In this document: positions 7,290 to 15,668 of the stretch, piece after piece
Layout: each line of letters begins with the position of its first letter
Position numbering within the stretch: position 1 is the stretch's first letter
Source of the DNA: Calothrix sp. NIES-4105
GTDB lineage: Bacteria; Cyanobacteriota; Cyanobacteriia; Cyanobacteriales; Nostocaceae
Length of the DNA stretch: 64,000 nucleotides
Direction of reading: 5' to 3'
NCBI RefSeq assembly: GCF_002368415.1
Contig: NZ_AP018290.1
Coordinates: 1,181,470 to 1,245,469 of the forward strand
Position numbers and translations under genes: made by a program
Notes under the pieces: generated by a model
Databases searched by the model: none
What the model was told of the DNA's origin: nothing
What the model saw: the letters and a program-made list of their open reading frames with translations, nothing else

Positions 7290-8480
7290 ATGGGTTTGGA
7301 TTTAAGGGTAGGTGGTAAGCTGATTGTGGAGATTGCTTCAGTTGGTGAGGTGACTCTTGTTGAGTTACTGGGAACTGGAGGGTTTGGTTCTGTTTGGAAG
7401 GTTGTTGATACTCGGACTAATAATATATATGTTTTAAAGGTTATTCAAAATATTGAAAGTGGGAGTTTGCTTGCTGAACGGGTGCGTTTGGAAGCAGGAG
7501 TTTCGATTCCTTCGCAGTATATTATACCTGTGGTTGGGTTGCGACAATGGAATTTGACGACTTTCTTTTTGTTGTTTGAGTATTTCCCCGGTTACTCTTT
7601 GGATAGATTTTTAACTTACAATACTTTATCATCGGCTCAGAAGGGTTACATATTCTATCAAATTTTGGTTGGTGTGGGTGATGCTCATCGCTGTAATATT
7701 ATCCATCGTGATTTGAAACCTGCAAATATCTTATTGGGTACCCATGATGAAGTTAAGATTATTGACTTTGGTATTTCTAAGTTCAAAGATTATCGGTTAA
7801 CGGTTGATAAGCAGATTTTTGGCACTATTCCTTATATTGCTCCTGAGCTTTTATTTTACGGCGCTAAGATTGCAGATGCACGCGCGGATATTTACGCTTT
7901 AGGTCACATTTTATATCAATTGGCAACTGGTGAGCATTTCTGGGTACGCAAAAATCTGCGAAATATGGATGATTTTTTTCGCTATCTTAAACAAACTCCG
8001 GCGCCAACTGACGCGATAGAATTGGATGGTTTAAACTGCGATTTTATCCCAAACGCTACAACCATCATCTCGCGTATGGTCAAAGTTGACCCTAATCAAA
8101 GATTTGCTTCCATACAAGAAATTTTACACGAATTGGGTTATGTTACAACTACTCCTGTAATTCCTCCACAGTTAAACTATCCTTTATTAATTGTTCAGTC
8201 TGGTACTAATAAAGGCGCCACAAGTGTAATTAATATAGATGATAAAGATGTCTTGGTTCTAGGACGTGCCGAAATTGCTGGCTCTGATGATAGCATTAGC
8301 AGGCGCCATCTTGAATTTACTCGACTTGGTAATCAGTATTTTGTTCGAGATGTCGGTAGCAAAAATGGTACTTTAGTACGAGGTATAGCGCTGAGTTCTA
8401 ACGGTACACTAACATTGATTCAACATCGCGACCATATTAAAGTCGGTGACGTTTTTTTACAATTTGTTATTAAAAGTTAA
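7290..8480 (+). CDS. Serine/threonine protein kinase with C-terminal FHA domain
   Basis: 396 residues from the ATG at 7290 (GAGGAAGAGG at 7274-7283 is the ribosome site). Kinase motifs are complete: glycine loop GTGGFGSV 28-35, K50, HRD 139-141 followed by LKPAN, DFG 159-161 and an APE-like APELL. About 300-390 is an FHA phosphothreonine-binding domain (VLVLGRAE, SRRHLEF, VRDVGSKNGT). Kinase-FHA fusions usually bind their own phosphorylated partners. It is the first gene of an eight-gene same-strand run, 15 bases from the vWA gene. All catalytic residues are present, so it is probably active. Confidence 0.93.
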   Translation: MGLDLRVGGKLIVEIASVGEVTLVELLGTGGFGSVWKVVDTRTNNIYVLKVIQNIESGSLLAERVRLEAGVSIPSQYIIPVVGLRQWNLTTFFLLFEYFPGYSLDRFLTYNTLSSAQKGYIFYQILVGVGDAHRCNIIHRDLKPANILLGTHDEVKIIDFGISKFKDYRLTVDKQIFGTIPYIAPELLFYGAKIADARADIYALGHILYQLATGEHFWVRKNLRNMDDFFRYLKQTPAPTDAIELDGLNCDFIPNATTIISRMVKVDPNQRFASIQEILHELGYVTTTPVIPPQLNYPLLIVQSGTNKGATSVINIDDKDVLVLGRAEIAGSDDSISRRHLEFTRLGNQYFVRDVGSKNGTLVRGIALSSNGTLTLIQHRDHIKVGDVFLQFVIKS

Positions 8481-8495
8481 TAAGAAAGCAAATAT

Positions 8496-9269
8496 ATGAA
8501 AACTTGCACTCGTTGTAGTATCAATAATCCTGATAGTGGTAAATTCTGTACTAATTGTGGCGCCGCTTTAACTCAAGCTAGTATATCAACACCTGTAACT
8601 CAACCATTATCAGCAAGCGAACTTCAAGCTCGTTTAGGTTTATTTAACAAGTTGCAACAACGTAGTGCTGATATTATGTTTGTTCTTGATTGTACTGGTA
8701 GTATGCAAGGAGAAATTGATGGTATTAAAGATGCTATTATTAGTTTTGCCGACAGCATAAAATCTGATGGTGTACGCGCGCGCGTCGGGTTAATTGAATT
8801 TCGCGATAGATTAATTCACGAAGAACACCAAGTACTAACTTTCAATGGCGAAATTTTTACAAGCGACCCTGCAATATTTCGTAATGAAGTCGCAAAACTC
8901 AAAGCAAGTGGTGGTGGTGATGAACCCGAAAGCAGTCTCGATGCCATTTTACTCGCTTTGCGTCAACCTTTCAGCAACGTTGCAAGTAAAGTCATCGTTT
9001 TAGTTACTGACGCATCTCCTCATATTCCCGACTTAGAAACAAAAAGTATTGAATATACAGTACAAGCAATTCGCAAAGGCAATATCCAGCAGTTATATCT
9101 AGTAATTCCTACTCAAGACGTGAATTGTCAAATTTACCTGAAATTATTAGAAGCAACAAGAGGGTTAGCATTTGAACTCGGACAAGACTCAGATTTTCGT
9201 AAACGCGCGGAAGACTTCAAACGTACACTAATGTCATTAGGCAAAACCATCTCACAAGCAACTCGATAA
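8496..9269 (+). CDS. Zinc-ribbon plus von Willebrand factor A domain protein
   Basis: 257 residues. An N-terminal zinc ribbon has C4, C7, C18 and C21 (CTRC ... CTNC). The rest is a vWA domain with MIDAS residues D65-x-T67-x-S69 (LDCTGSM), the conserved GGGDEPES loop and VTDASP. vWA domains of this kind bind a metal and partner proteins. Zinc-ribbon/vWA proteins next to Ser/Thr kinases are known from TerY-P-type stress modules, in which a vWA protein, a kinase and a phosphatase act together. No phosphatase is present here. Ribosome site AGAAAG lies just upstream. Confidence 0.9.
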   Translation: MKTCTRCSINNPDSGKFCTNCGAALTQASISTPVTQPLSASELQARLGLFNKLQQRSADIMFVLDCTGSMQGEIDGIKDAIISFADSIKSDGVRARVGLIEFRDRLIHEEHQVLTFNGEIFTSDPAIFRNEVAKLKASGGGDEPESSLDAILLALRQPFSNVASKVIVLVTDASPHIPDLETKSIEYTVQAIRKGNIQQLYLVIPTQDVNCQIYLKLLEATRGLAFELGQDSDFRKRAEDFKRTLMSLGKTISQATR

Positions 9270-9424
9270 CTTATCTTTTACTCTCCCCCCTGTGTGTACT
9301 CTGTGTCTAATAAGGTAAAATTCTCTTCCTCCAAGGTATCAAAACTTTAACAAAAGTAATAAAACCAAATTGTTAGTCAATAACAATCCTGCTACAATAC
9401 CTCTAAATGCATCCCTAAACCTCA

Positions 9425-10579
9425 ATGCGTTGTCTTAATTGCCACCTCGAAGAAATAACAGCGTCAACACAAATATGTCCGAGATGCAATGTACATCTGC
9501 CTTCATTAATGCATGATGTCTTGTCACCGGGTACCGTTATACACCAAGGTACTTACCGTATTGATTATGCACTTGGTCGAGGTGGGTTTGGCATTACTTA
9601 TCAAGCTGTTCACACAACGTTAGAAAAACGAGTTGCAATTAAAGAATATTATCCCCAAGAACATGCACTGCGTGATACTTCCACTGGAAATTTAATTGTT
9701 CCAACTGCAAAAAAAGATATTTATGAACGTGGTTTATCAAGATTTGTTACAGAAGGTAAAATATTAGCAAAAATTAATCATCCGAATGTCGTTCGCGTTG
9801 AAAATTTCTTTGAAGAACGTGGTACAGCTTATTTAGTGATGGAATTGATTGATGGTTATACTTTACGGGAAAAATTAAATAGGCAACCAAACAAAAAGCT
9901 TACAAATGGTATTGAGGTGATTATATCCGCGTTAGTCGATGCTTTGGCAACCGTTCACGCTCAAGGTATTTATCATTTGGATATAAAACCTGATAATGTG
10001 TTATTAACATCTGACAATCGTTTAGTTCTAGTTGACTTCGGCGCCTCCAGACAAGGGTTAAATAATTGTACCACTAGTCAAGCGTTTACTTTAGATTATG
10101 CACCTCCTGAAGTTCTCATGGGTAAAGACTTCGGAATCGAGAGTGATATATTTGAATTAGGAATGATGCTGCATGAAATGATTGTAGGTGAATTACCACC
10201 GCGCGCAATCGACCGAATATTTAACGATAATTGGCAAGAGAATTTACATCCAGATTTAATCGAACCCTGGAAAAGCTTAATAATTTCAGCCCTACAACTA
10301 CAAAAACACACACGCCCCCCTAATGTCAAACAGTGGTGGCGCCTTCCCCAAACCCAAACATTACACCAAACATTACAAACATATTGTCATGCATGTAATG
10401 CGTCAAATCCGAAAACGCATAAATTTTGTACTAGTTGTGGTACCCCATTACAAGTAGCAATATCCACTAACAAGCAACCAGAACAACAAAATTATAGTGA
10501 AGTCCACCCCGATGACTGGACAAAAACTCAGAAAAAAGGTTTTTTTAAATTTCTCGGTTCTTTACTCGATGATAATTAA
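9425..10579 (+). CDS. Serine/threonine protein kinase flanked by two zinc ribbons
   Basis: 384 residues. N-terminal zinc ribbon C3, C6, C18, C21 (CLNC ... CPRC). Kinase domain about 42-310 with glycine loop LGRGGFGITY, Lys in VAIKEYYP, catalytic loop HLDIKPDN and VDFGAS. The Arg of HRD is replaced by Leu, as in non-RD kinases that need no activation-loop phosphorylation. A second zinc ribbon (CHAC ... CTSC) lies near 325-345, followed by a charged tail. The paired ribbons resemble the ribbon on the neighbouring vWA protein and may be docking modules. 155 bases separate it from the vWA gene. Confidence 0.92.
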   Translation: MRCLNCHLEEITASTQICPRCNVHLPSLMHDVLSPGTVIHQGTYRIDYALGRGGFGITYQAVHTTLEKRVAIKEYYPQEHALRDTSTGNLIVPTAKKDIYERGLSRFVTEGKILAKINHPNVVRVENFFEERGTAYLVMELIDGYTLREKLNRQPNKKLTNGIEVIISALVDALATVHAQGIYHLDIKPDNVLLTSDNRLVLVDFGASRQGLNNCTTSQAFTLDYAPPEVLMGKDFGIESDIFELGMMLHEMIVGELPPRAIDRIFNDNWQENLHPDLIEPWKSLIISALQLQKHTRPPNVKQWWRLPQTQTLHQTLQTYCHACNASNPKTHKFCTSCGTPLQVAISTNKQPEQQNYSEVHPDDWTKTQKKGFFKFLGSLLDDN

Positions 10580-10597
10580 CAAACACCAACTAAAACC

Positions 10598-11239
10598 ATG
10601 ACAGCAAACGTCTCATACAACCAAAACCAGCATCAACATCAGCAAAACGAAATCAAAATTGCATCAAGTATTTTGCATCGAGCAACCCAAGATGATGCAG
10701 ATGCGATTACGACGATGTTTAAACAGTTTTTAGCTGATGACGAACAAATATATTTAGTTTCATATTTGGGACTACAAGGATTGTGGGGATTTGGAACTCG
10801 TGAATTTGCGTGTTTAACAGACCGACGTGTTGCTGACATTACGGTTGGTAGATTTGGCAAGATTTCTTACCAAGATGGGTATTTAGAACATATTAACAGT
10901 ACTTTTGTATTTCAACCATCTAAGCTTAAACTATATATAAGTGTCGGGTTTTTGTTTGCAGTTCCTGTACTGATGTTTCTCTCGCTGTTATTATCTCAAA
11001 CAGATATTGTTCTAAATTTGATTATTTTGGTAATTACATCTGGAATCGCTTTATTGTTATTACCTCTGTTTGTACAATTTTACTACCGTTTTAATAAATG
11101 TGGGATATTGATTGCGGTACGTGGGGGGATTCCTATTTATATATTTACCAATCGTAAACTATTAACGCGCGCGAATACGTTGTGTCGGGTAATGACGGTT
11201 AGTCGGGAAGAAAGAATTAAGTTACGTGGGGTTGTTTAA
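10598..11239 (+). CDS. Membrane protein with PH-like N-terminal domain
   Basis: 213 residues. A Q/H-rich start leads to a soluble domain (about 25-105) containing EQIYLVSYLGLQGLWGFGTR, ACLTDRRVADITVG and GYLEHINSTFVFQPSK, which reads like a bacterial PH-type domain. Two transmembrane helices follow (LYISVGFLFAVPVLMFLSLL and LIILVITSGIALLLLPLFV) and then a short cytoplasmic tail. The soluble domain is clearly paralogous to the one in the next gene. It begins 18 bases after the kinase and is probably in the same operon. Its function is unknown; a membrane anchor for the kinase module is a guess. Confidence 0.8.
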   Translation: MTANVSYNQNQHQHQQNEIKIASSILHRATQDDADAITTMFKQFLADDEQIYLVSYLGLQGLWGFGTREFACLTDRRVADITVGRFGKISYQDGYLEHINSTFVFQPSKLKLYISVGFLFAVPVLMFLSLLLSQTDIVLNLIILVITSGIALLLLPLFVQFYYRFNKCGILIAVRGGIPIYIFTNRKLLTRANTLCRVMTVSREERIKLRGVV

Positions 11240-11253
11240 GTTTTGGATGATTT

Positions 11254-11284
11254 AACCACAAAGACACAAAGGACACAAAGGAAG
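11254..11284 (+). repeat. Dispersed CCACAAAGACACAAAGG repeat
   Basis: Two to three CACAAAGGA units sit in the 79-base gap between the two membrane-protein genes, so the repeat lies inside a likely operon. A purine-rich AGAAGAGAAG run follows up to the next gene. Confidence 0.65.
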
Positions 11285-11318
11285 AGAAGAGAAGAAAAGA
11301 GAAGAAAGGACTATATAT

Positions 11319-12485
11319 ATGTACGAAATTACTTTTGGATGGCAAGTACAAGGAAAACGGCTTTCAAAAACTATAACATTTGAATCGACTAAGTTGCCGG
11401 GAACTATCAAAATCGGACGTGACCCTGGTCAATGCGATATTATTGTCAATGATGCTAATAATCATGTTTCACGTTTTCATGCAGAAATTACATTTGATCA
11501 GGATTCGGATATATTCTATCTTCAAAATGCAACTTTGGAAAAGCCTCAACCAAATACTCTGTTCTTAAATAGTGATGTTGTTACAGGAAAAGTTAAAATC
11601 AAAGAAGGTGATATTATAGTACTACGTGATGTCCCACTTACAGTAGAGAGTATACAAGTACAAATAAAAACACAAGCGAATCAAACTCAGGTAAATCAAG
11701 CAGCGTACCATCAAAACCAAAACCAAAACCAAAACAAGGTTAAGATTCCCCAACAGGGACAAAATAATTCATATAATTTACAGACTATACAATTAGAAGC
11801 TCAAAACCAAGTTAAACAGCAAGGTGAAATTACGCTTGGTCAAAGTATATTACAAAGCGCGGCAAAAAATGACTTCGGCGCCATTTCTGTAATGTTCAAG
11901 CAATTTGTACCAGAAGACGAGCAAATTGAATACGCTTGTTATTTAGGTATTCGGGGACTATGGGGAATTGGAACTCGTCAATTTGCTTGTGTGACAAACC
12001 GTCGAGTTGCCGATATTACAGTCGGTTTATTTGGAGAAGTTACATATCAAGATGGATTCTTAGAGCATATTAATAGCGGTATCATTTATCAACCTTCCAA
12101 GTTATGGCTATATGTAACATTACTAGGATACTTTCTTTTTGGTGTTAGCTTTGTATCACCTATTTGGACTGCTATTTTATCAATTCTCAATTTTTTTAGC
12201 TTAGGACTAGTGACTCCATTGATATTGGTCTTTAATATCGCTTCAGTCGCACTATTTGTACCTTGGGTAATAAGATGGTATTACCGCATTGTAAAATCTG
12301 GTTTAGTTATGACGGTAACAGAAGGTCAAATATATCTAAGTCCAATGGGAGGATATGCTTTTAGTCATCGTCTCATTTACTTCTTCAGTAACCGTAAACT
12401 AATCGCACGTGCAAGCAGTTTGTACCGTAACTTTATAATTCAGCGAGAAATTCGACTTAACGCAGTCAAAACCTATCCTTTGTAG
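11319..12485 (+). CDS. FHA domain protein with PH-like domain and membrane helices
   Basis: 388 residues. The N-terminal 105 form an FHA domain (IKIGRDPGQCDIIV, HVSRFHAEI). A Q/N-rich linker (about 110-170, with QNQNQNQN) leads to the same soluble domain as the preceding gene (EQIEYACYLGIRGLWGIGTR, ACVTNRRVADITVG, GFLEHINSG). Hydrophobic segments follow (LLGYFLFGVSFVSPIW, LGLVTPLILVFNIASVALFV). It is therefore the preceding protein with an added FHA reader and could be recruited by phosphothreonines made by the two kinases. The purine tract before the ATG may serve as ribosome site. Confidence 0.85.
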   Translation: MYEITFGWQVQGKRLSKTITFESTKLPGTIKIGRDPGQCDIIVNDANNHVSRFHAEITFDQDSDIFYLQNATLEKPQPNTLFLNSDVVTGKVKIKEGDIIVLRDVPLTVESIQVQIKTQANQTQVNQAAYHQNQNQNQNKVKIPQQGQNNSYNLQTIQLEAQNQVKQQGEITLGQSILQSAAKNDFGAISVMFKQFVPEDEQIEYACYLGIRGLWGIGTRQFACVTNRRVADITVGLFGEVTYQDGFLEHINSGIIYQPSKLWLYVTLLGYFLFGVSFVSPIWTAILSILNFFSLGLVTPLILVFNIASVALFVPWVIRWYYRIVKSGLVMTVTEGQIYLSPMGGYAFSHRLIYFFSNRKLIARASSLYRNFIIQREIRLNAVKTYPL

Positions 12486-12488
12486 TTA

Positions 12489-12521
12489 AGATTCTCAACT
12501 TCTCAAAGAAGTCGGGAATCT
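12489..12521. repeat. Nested hairpin between the FHA gene and the peptide gene
   Basis: AGATTC (12489-12494) pairs with GAATCT (12516-12521), and inside it ACTTCT pairs with AGAAGT around a 3-base loop. It starts 3 bases after the stop at 12485. No U-run follows on this strand, so it may attenuate or process the transcript ahead of the peptide gene, or simply be a dispersed AGAAGT-type repeat. Confidence 0.5.
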
Positions 12522-12625
12522 GAACAACTCCACCAGTAACAAAAATTTTGCATAAGTTCCTTATCCCTAGAAATAGTCTATCTTTACAGCTTATTGCTCT
12601 TTTACAAAAAACTAAGGTAAAAACA

Positions 12626-12916
12626 ATGCCAGATGATAAGGATATAGACACTAACCATTCTCCCATAGAACTTTCTCAAGAAGAACTTGATGGAATTTCT
12701 GGTGGAATCAGTATTTTTGTATCGGGTTCAACATTCCAAAGAAGTGATGTATTTGCACAGTCGCGAAAACGCTCACGTCGTGGAAGTAGGAGTTCTAGCT
12801 TCGGGTCTTCGCAGATATCTTCATCGGCATTTCAAATTATGGGTATAGGATTAAATTCTTCTGAGGATATTATGACCTTTTTTAGAGGGATTTTTGGATT
12901 TTTCGGTAGAAGATAA
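12626..12916 (+). CDS. Small precursor-like peptide with double-glycine leader
   Basis: 96 residues from the ATG at 12626 (AAGG at 12614-12617); an earlier in-frame ATG at 12548 would add 26 unlikely residues. Residues 1-27 are an acidic leader ending ELSQEELDGISGG, the form of the double-glycine leaders cut by C39 peptidase ABC exporters and seen on bacteriocin-type (Nif11/NHLP-like) precursors. The 69-residue core has no Cys. It is Ser- and Arg-rich in the middle (SRKRSRRGSRSSSFGSS) and hydrophobic at the end (MTFFRGIFGFFGRR). It lies directly before the cNMP and HlyD genes, as expected for the exported substrate. The Arg/Ser stretch also looks like a possible kinase target. Confidence 0.75.
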   Translation: MPDDKDIDTNHSPIELSQEELDGISGGISIFVSGSTFQRSDVFAQSRKRSRRGSRSSSFGSSQISSSAFQIMGIGLNSSEDIMTFFRGIFGFFGRR

Positions 12917-12937
12917 ACGAGGTACGAGGGAGTTATT

Positions 12938-14029
12938 ATGTCATCGGTTATACTTAAGGAAATGAGCAATCAAGACATTGATTGGATGTTAGCAACTGGG
13001 GAAAGAGTAGAAATTGCACCTGGTACGGTTTTAGTTGAGCAGGGTCAAACTTTGGATGCACTATATATATTACTCGACGGCGCCCTAACGGTAACGTTGA
13101 ACCAAGAAAATGCAGACCCATTAGGACGCGCGTTTGCAGTGTTGGAAGGTGGAATACCTGGTAGGAAAATAGCGCATTTGGAAAAAGGAGAGATTATTGG
13201 AGTTCCTTTATTTGAAAATAGTTACAGTTCTACTACCGTGTGTGCGAGCAAGAAATCTTCAGTTTTAATGATTTCAAATGCTAAACTGATGGGGAAGTTG
13301 CACCAAGATTTAAACTTTGCTGCACATTTATACCGCGCGTTTGCTGTAATGCTTGCTAACCGTCTTCAACAAATGATGCAAGAGCTAGGACGCAGTACAC
13401 TTGTTTTAAGTAAACCGCAATTGCGGGAAGCTTTGATTATATTTAGTGAGTTGCACGATAGTGATATTGACTGGTTAATAGCAGCAGGGCAAATTCAAGT
13501 ATTTCCTTCTGGGTCAATATTAATTCGTAGCGGTAGACCAACAGAAGCATTATATATCTTACTGGATGGCGCCGTTGCATTGAATGCGTGTGAAGATGAT
13601 GGTAATGCACTCGTGCGAGCATTTTCCAATTTGGAAGATAGTAAAAATCAACCGTTGGAACGTGAGTTTACCAGACTATCACGGGGTGACATAGTTGGAG
13701 AAACACCATTTATAGAAGGGATACCCGAAGCTGTAACAGTTAAAGCAGTCAAAGATTCGCGCGTCTTATCAATACCAAGATGGCGTTTATCAGCAAAGCT
13801 ACTACACGATGTGAGTTTCGCAGTTCGATTTTACCGTGTATTAGCAATTATTTTAGCAGACAAACAAACATCTCTTATTCAGCGCTTAGGATACGGTCGA
13901 TTAACTTATAGTAGCGATAAATCCTTAGATGAATCTTTCGCAAACGAACTTAATAACTATTCTCTAACACAAATGGGACTAGCAGGCGCCCGTTTTGATT
14001 GGATGTTAAAAAGAATCCGCGTAAATTAA
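12938..14029 (+). CDS. Protein with two cyclic nucleotide-binding domains, bacteriocin-transport-associated type
   Basis: 363 residues with two similar CNB-type beta-roll domains, about 15-150 (GTVLVEQGQTLDALYILLDG) and 180-315 (GSILIRSGRPTEALYILLDG, LSRGDIVGE). Each is followed by helices (LYRAFAVMLANRL, FYRVLAIILADKQ). The paired layout matches the family I know as bacteriocin-type transport-associated protein (TIGR03896), found beside peptide exporters in cyanobacteria. There is no DNA-binding domain, so it is not a Crp-type regulator. A GAGG at 12919 and GAGGGAG at 12925 precede the ATG. The real ligand is unknown. Confidence 0.85.
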   Translation: MSSVILKEMSNQDIDWMLATGERVEIAPGTVLVEQGQTLDALYILLDGALTVTLNQENADPLGRAFAVLEGGIPGRKIAHLEKGEIIGVPLFENSYSSTTVCASKKSSVLMISNAKLMGKLHQDLNFAAHLYRAFAVMLANRLQQMMQELGRSTLVLSKPQLREALIIFSELHDSDIDWLIAAGQIQVFPSGSILIRSGRPTEALYILLDGAVALNACEDDGNALVRAFSNLEDSKNQPLEREFTRLSRGDIVGETPFIEGIPEAVTVKAVKDSRVLSIPRWRLSAKLLHDVSFAVRFYRVLAIILADKQTSLIQRLGYGRLTYSSDKSLDESFANELNNYSLTQMGLAGARFDWMLKRIRVN

Positions 14030-14063
14030 TCATCCCAGAACATCATACATCTAGGACAAAAAA

Positions 14064-15500
14064 ATGGTTACGAATCAAAATAATTTATTTCGTAAAGAAG
14101 CATTAGAGAAAGTAGCATCTCCAGAACAATTAGACCAGTTAATCAAAGTCACTAGTCCAAAACGATGGTTTTCCTTATTTGCACTCGGCGCCTTAGTCAT
14201 TAGTGGGGCAGCATGGAGCGTACTAGGAGAAATACCAATTGTAGTCACAGGTAAAGGTGTATTAGTATATCCTAGTCAAGTAGCGACACTCCAAGCATCC
14301 AACTCAGGACGGATATTAGAATTGAAACTGCAAGCAGGGGATAAAGTTAAGAAAGGTGAAGTTATAGCAACAATTGACCAAACCGAATTACGTAAACAGC
14401 TACAATTATCGCGCGAGAAGTTAACGCAGCTAAAAATTCAAGATCAAACAGCAAGTACAGTACAAACACAGCGGAGTGCAGTAGAAGAAACAGCACTAGC
14501 TCAACAGCGTCAAACATTACAGCAAAGCTTAGAAACAGTACAGTCATTAACTCCAGTACTGCGAGAAAAAGGATTAGAAGTTATCAAAAAAGAGCGCGCG
14601 AACTTACGTTCAAGGTTAGCAGCAATGCGTGAACTGCAACCAACATTAAAACAGCGGTGGGAAGAACGGCAAAAACTCTTTCAACAAGGTGCAGTTCCCA
14701 AAGACACAGCACTTAGCGCACAACAAGAGTATATTAACTCAAAAGCGCAAATCGACGAAGCCGAATCACAATTAAATCAACTTGATGTCAAAGAAGCAGA
14801 TGCTCAACGTCAATATCTTCAAAACTTGAATCAAGTTAGTGAAATTCAAGCACAACTGAAAGCATTAGATAGTCGTAAAGCAACTCAAAAAGAGCAAGAT
14901 TTTACATCTGTCACAAATCGAAAAAAAGAAATCCAAGAAACCGAACGTTTAATCGCTCAATTAGAATCACAGCTACAAAAAAATAGTCAAGTCAAGAGTG
15001 ATTATACAGGTACAGTTCTGGAATTAACAGCAAAACCAGGTCAACAGTTAGAACCAGGTGTAGGAATAGGAACAGTATCTACACAACAAGCTGGGGCAAA
15101 ATTAGTAAATATAGTCTTCTTACCAGTTAGCGAAAACAAAAAAATCAAACTTGGTACACCTTTACAAATTACCCCTTCTACGGTCAAACGTGAAGAATAT
15201 GGTGGAATTGAAGCCAAAGTCACGAAAATATCAGAATTTCCTGTCACCCAACAAGGAGTAGCAAGCATAATAGGCAACCCAGATATTTTACCAGGTGTAT
15301 TAGAGAGAGGTCCTCAAATAGCGGTTTACACAGAACCTGAAATAGACCCATCAACACCTAGCGGTTACAAATGGTCATCATCAAGAGGTCCACAATCATC
15401 ACTGGCGCCGGGTACAACAACAACAGTTAGAATAACAATAGAAAAGAAAAAGCCCATTGAATTTGTATTGCCTATTCTTAAATCCTGGACTGGAAATTAA
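14064..15500 (+). CDS. NHLP-type bacteriocin system secretion protein (HlyD/membrane fusion protein)
   Basis: 478 residues. A single transmembrane helix at about 37-53 (FSLFALGALVISGAAW) is followed by a lipoyl-like half (VVVTGKGVLVYP, GRILELKLQAGDKVKKGEVIATID), a long coiled coil (about 110-320) and a second half-motif (YTGTVLELTAKPGQQLEPG). This is the membrane fusion protein of a type I/ABC peptide exporter. The N-terminus matches my memory of the NHLP bacteriocin secretion family (TIGR03794). Normally one or two C39-peptidase ABC transporters lie beside it; none is present in this window. Confidence 0.88.
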   Translation: MVTNQNNLFRKEALEKVASPEQLDQLIKVTSPKRWFSLFALGALVISGAAWSVLGEIPIVVTGKGVLVYPSQVATLQASNSGRILELKLQAGDKVKKGEVIATIDQTELRKQLQLSREKLTQLKIQDQTASTVQTQRSAVEETALAQQRQTLQQSLETVQSLTPVLREKGLEVIKKERANLRSRLAAMRELQPTLKQRWEERQKLFQQGAVPKDTALSAQQEYINSKAQIDEAESQLNQLDVKEADAQRQYLQNLNQVSEIQAQLKALDSRKATQKEQDFTSVTNRKKEIQETERLIAQLESQLQKNSQVKSDYTGTVLELTAKPGQQLEPGVGIGTVSTQQAGAKLVNIVFLPVSENKKIKLGTPLQITPSTVKREEYGGIEAKVTKISEFPVTQQGVASIIGNPDILPGVLERGPQIAVYTEPEIDPSTPSGYKWSSSRGPQSSLAPGTTTTVRITIEKKKPIEFVLPILKSWTGN

Positions 15501-15505
15501 ACAGT

Positions 15506-15640
15506 TTAAATTAAAGTTGGACGACCTGCTCGTAATGCCTGAGCGGTCGTGCCAATGCCACCTTGATGTACAATTACACTTGCATGAGGAAAAATTTGCG
15601 AATATGGAGCATAATTAATAGCTAAAATATTATTTGGAAG
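15506..15640 (-). pseudogene. Fragment of a GT1-type (UGT-like) glycosyltransferase
   Basis: 44 codons on the reverse strand with no start, ending in a stop at 15506. They contain SVIVHQGGIGTTAQALRAGR, the donor-sugar signature of MurG/UGT-type glycosyltransferases. Upstream it is cut off exactly where a 28-bp palindrome (15641-15668) begins. Only about a tenth of a normal gene remains. Confidence 0.65.
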
Positions 15641-15668
15641 GTAGAGACGCGAAATTTCGCGTCTTTAC
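15641..15668. repeat. 28-bp palindrome of the GTAGAGACG...CGTCTCTAC family
   Basis: GTAGAGACGCGAAA pairs with TTTCGCGTCTTTAC, with one G-T pair. It abuts the end of the glycosyltransferase fragment. Other copies with different but self-complementary cores lie at 19998, 34194, 34965, 38860 and 55044. Confidence 0.8.

Noticed and set aside
7290-10579. A complete TerY-P triad (vWA, kinase, PP2C phosphatase)
   Set aside because: No phosphatase gene is present among the neighbours; only two kinases and the vWA protein are seen.
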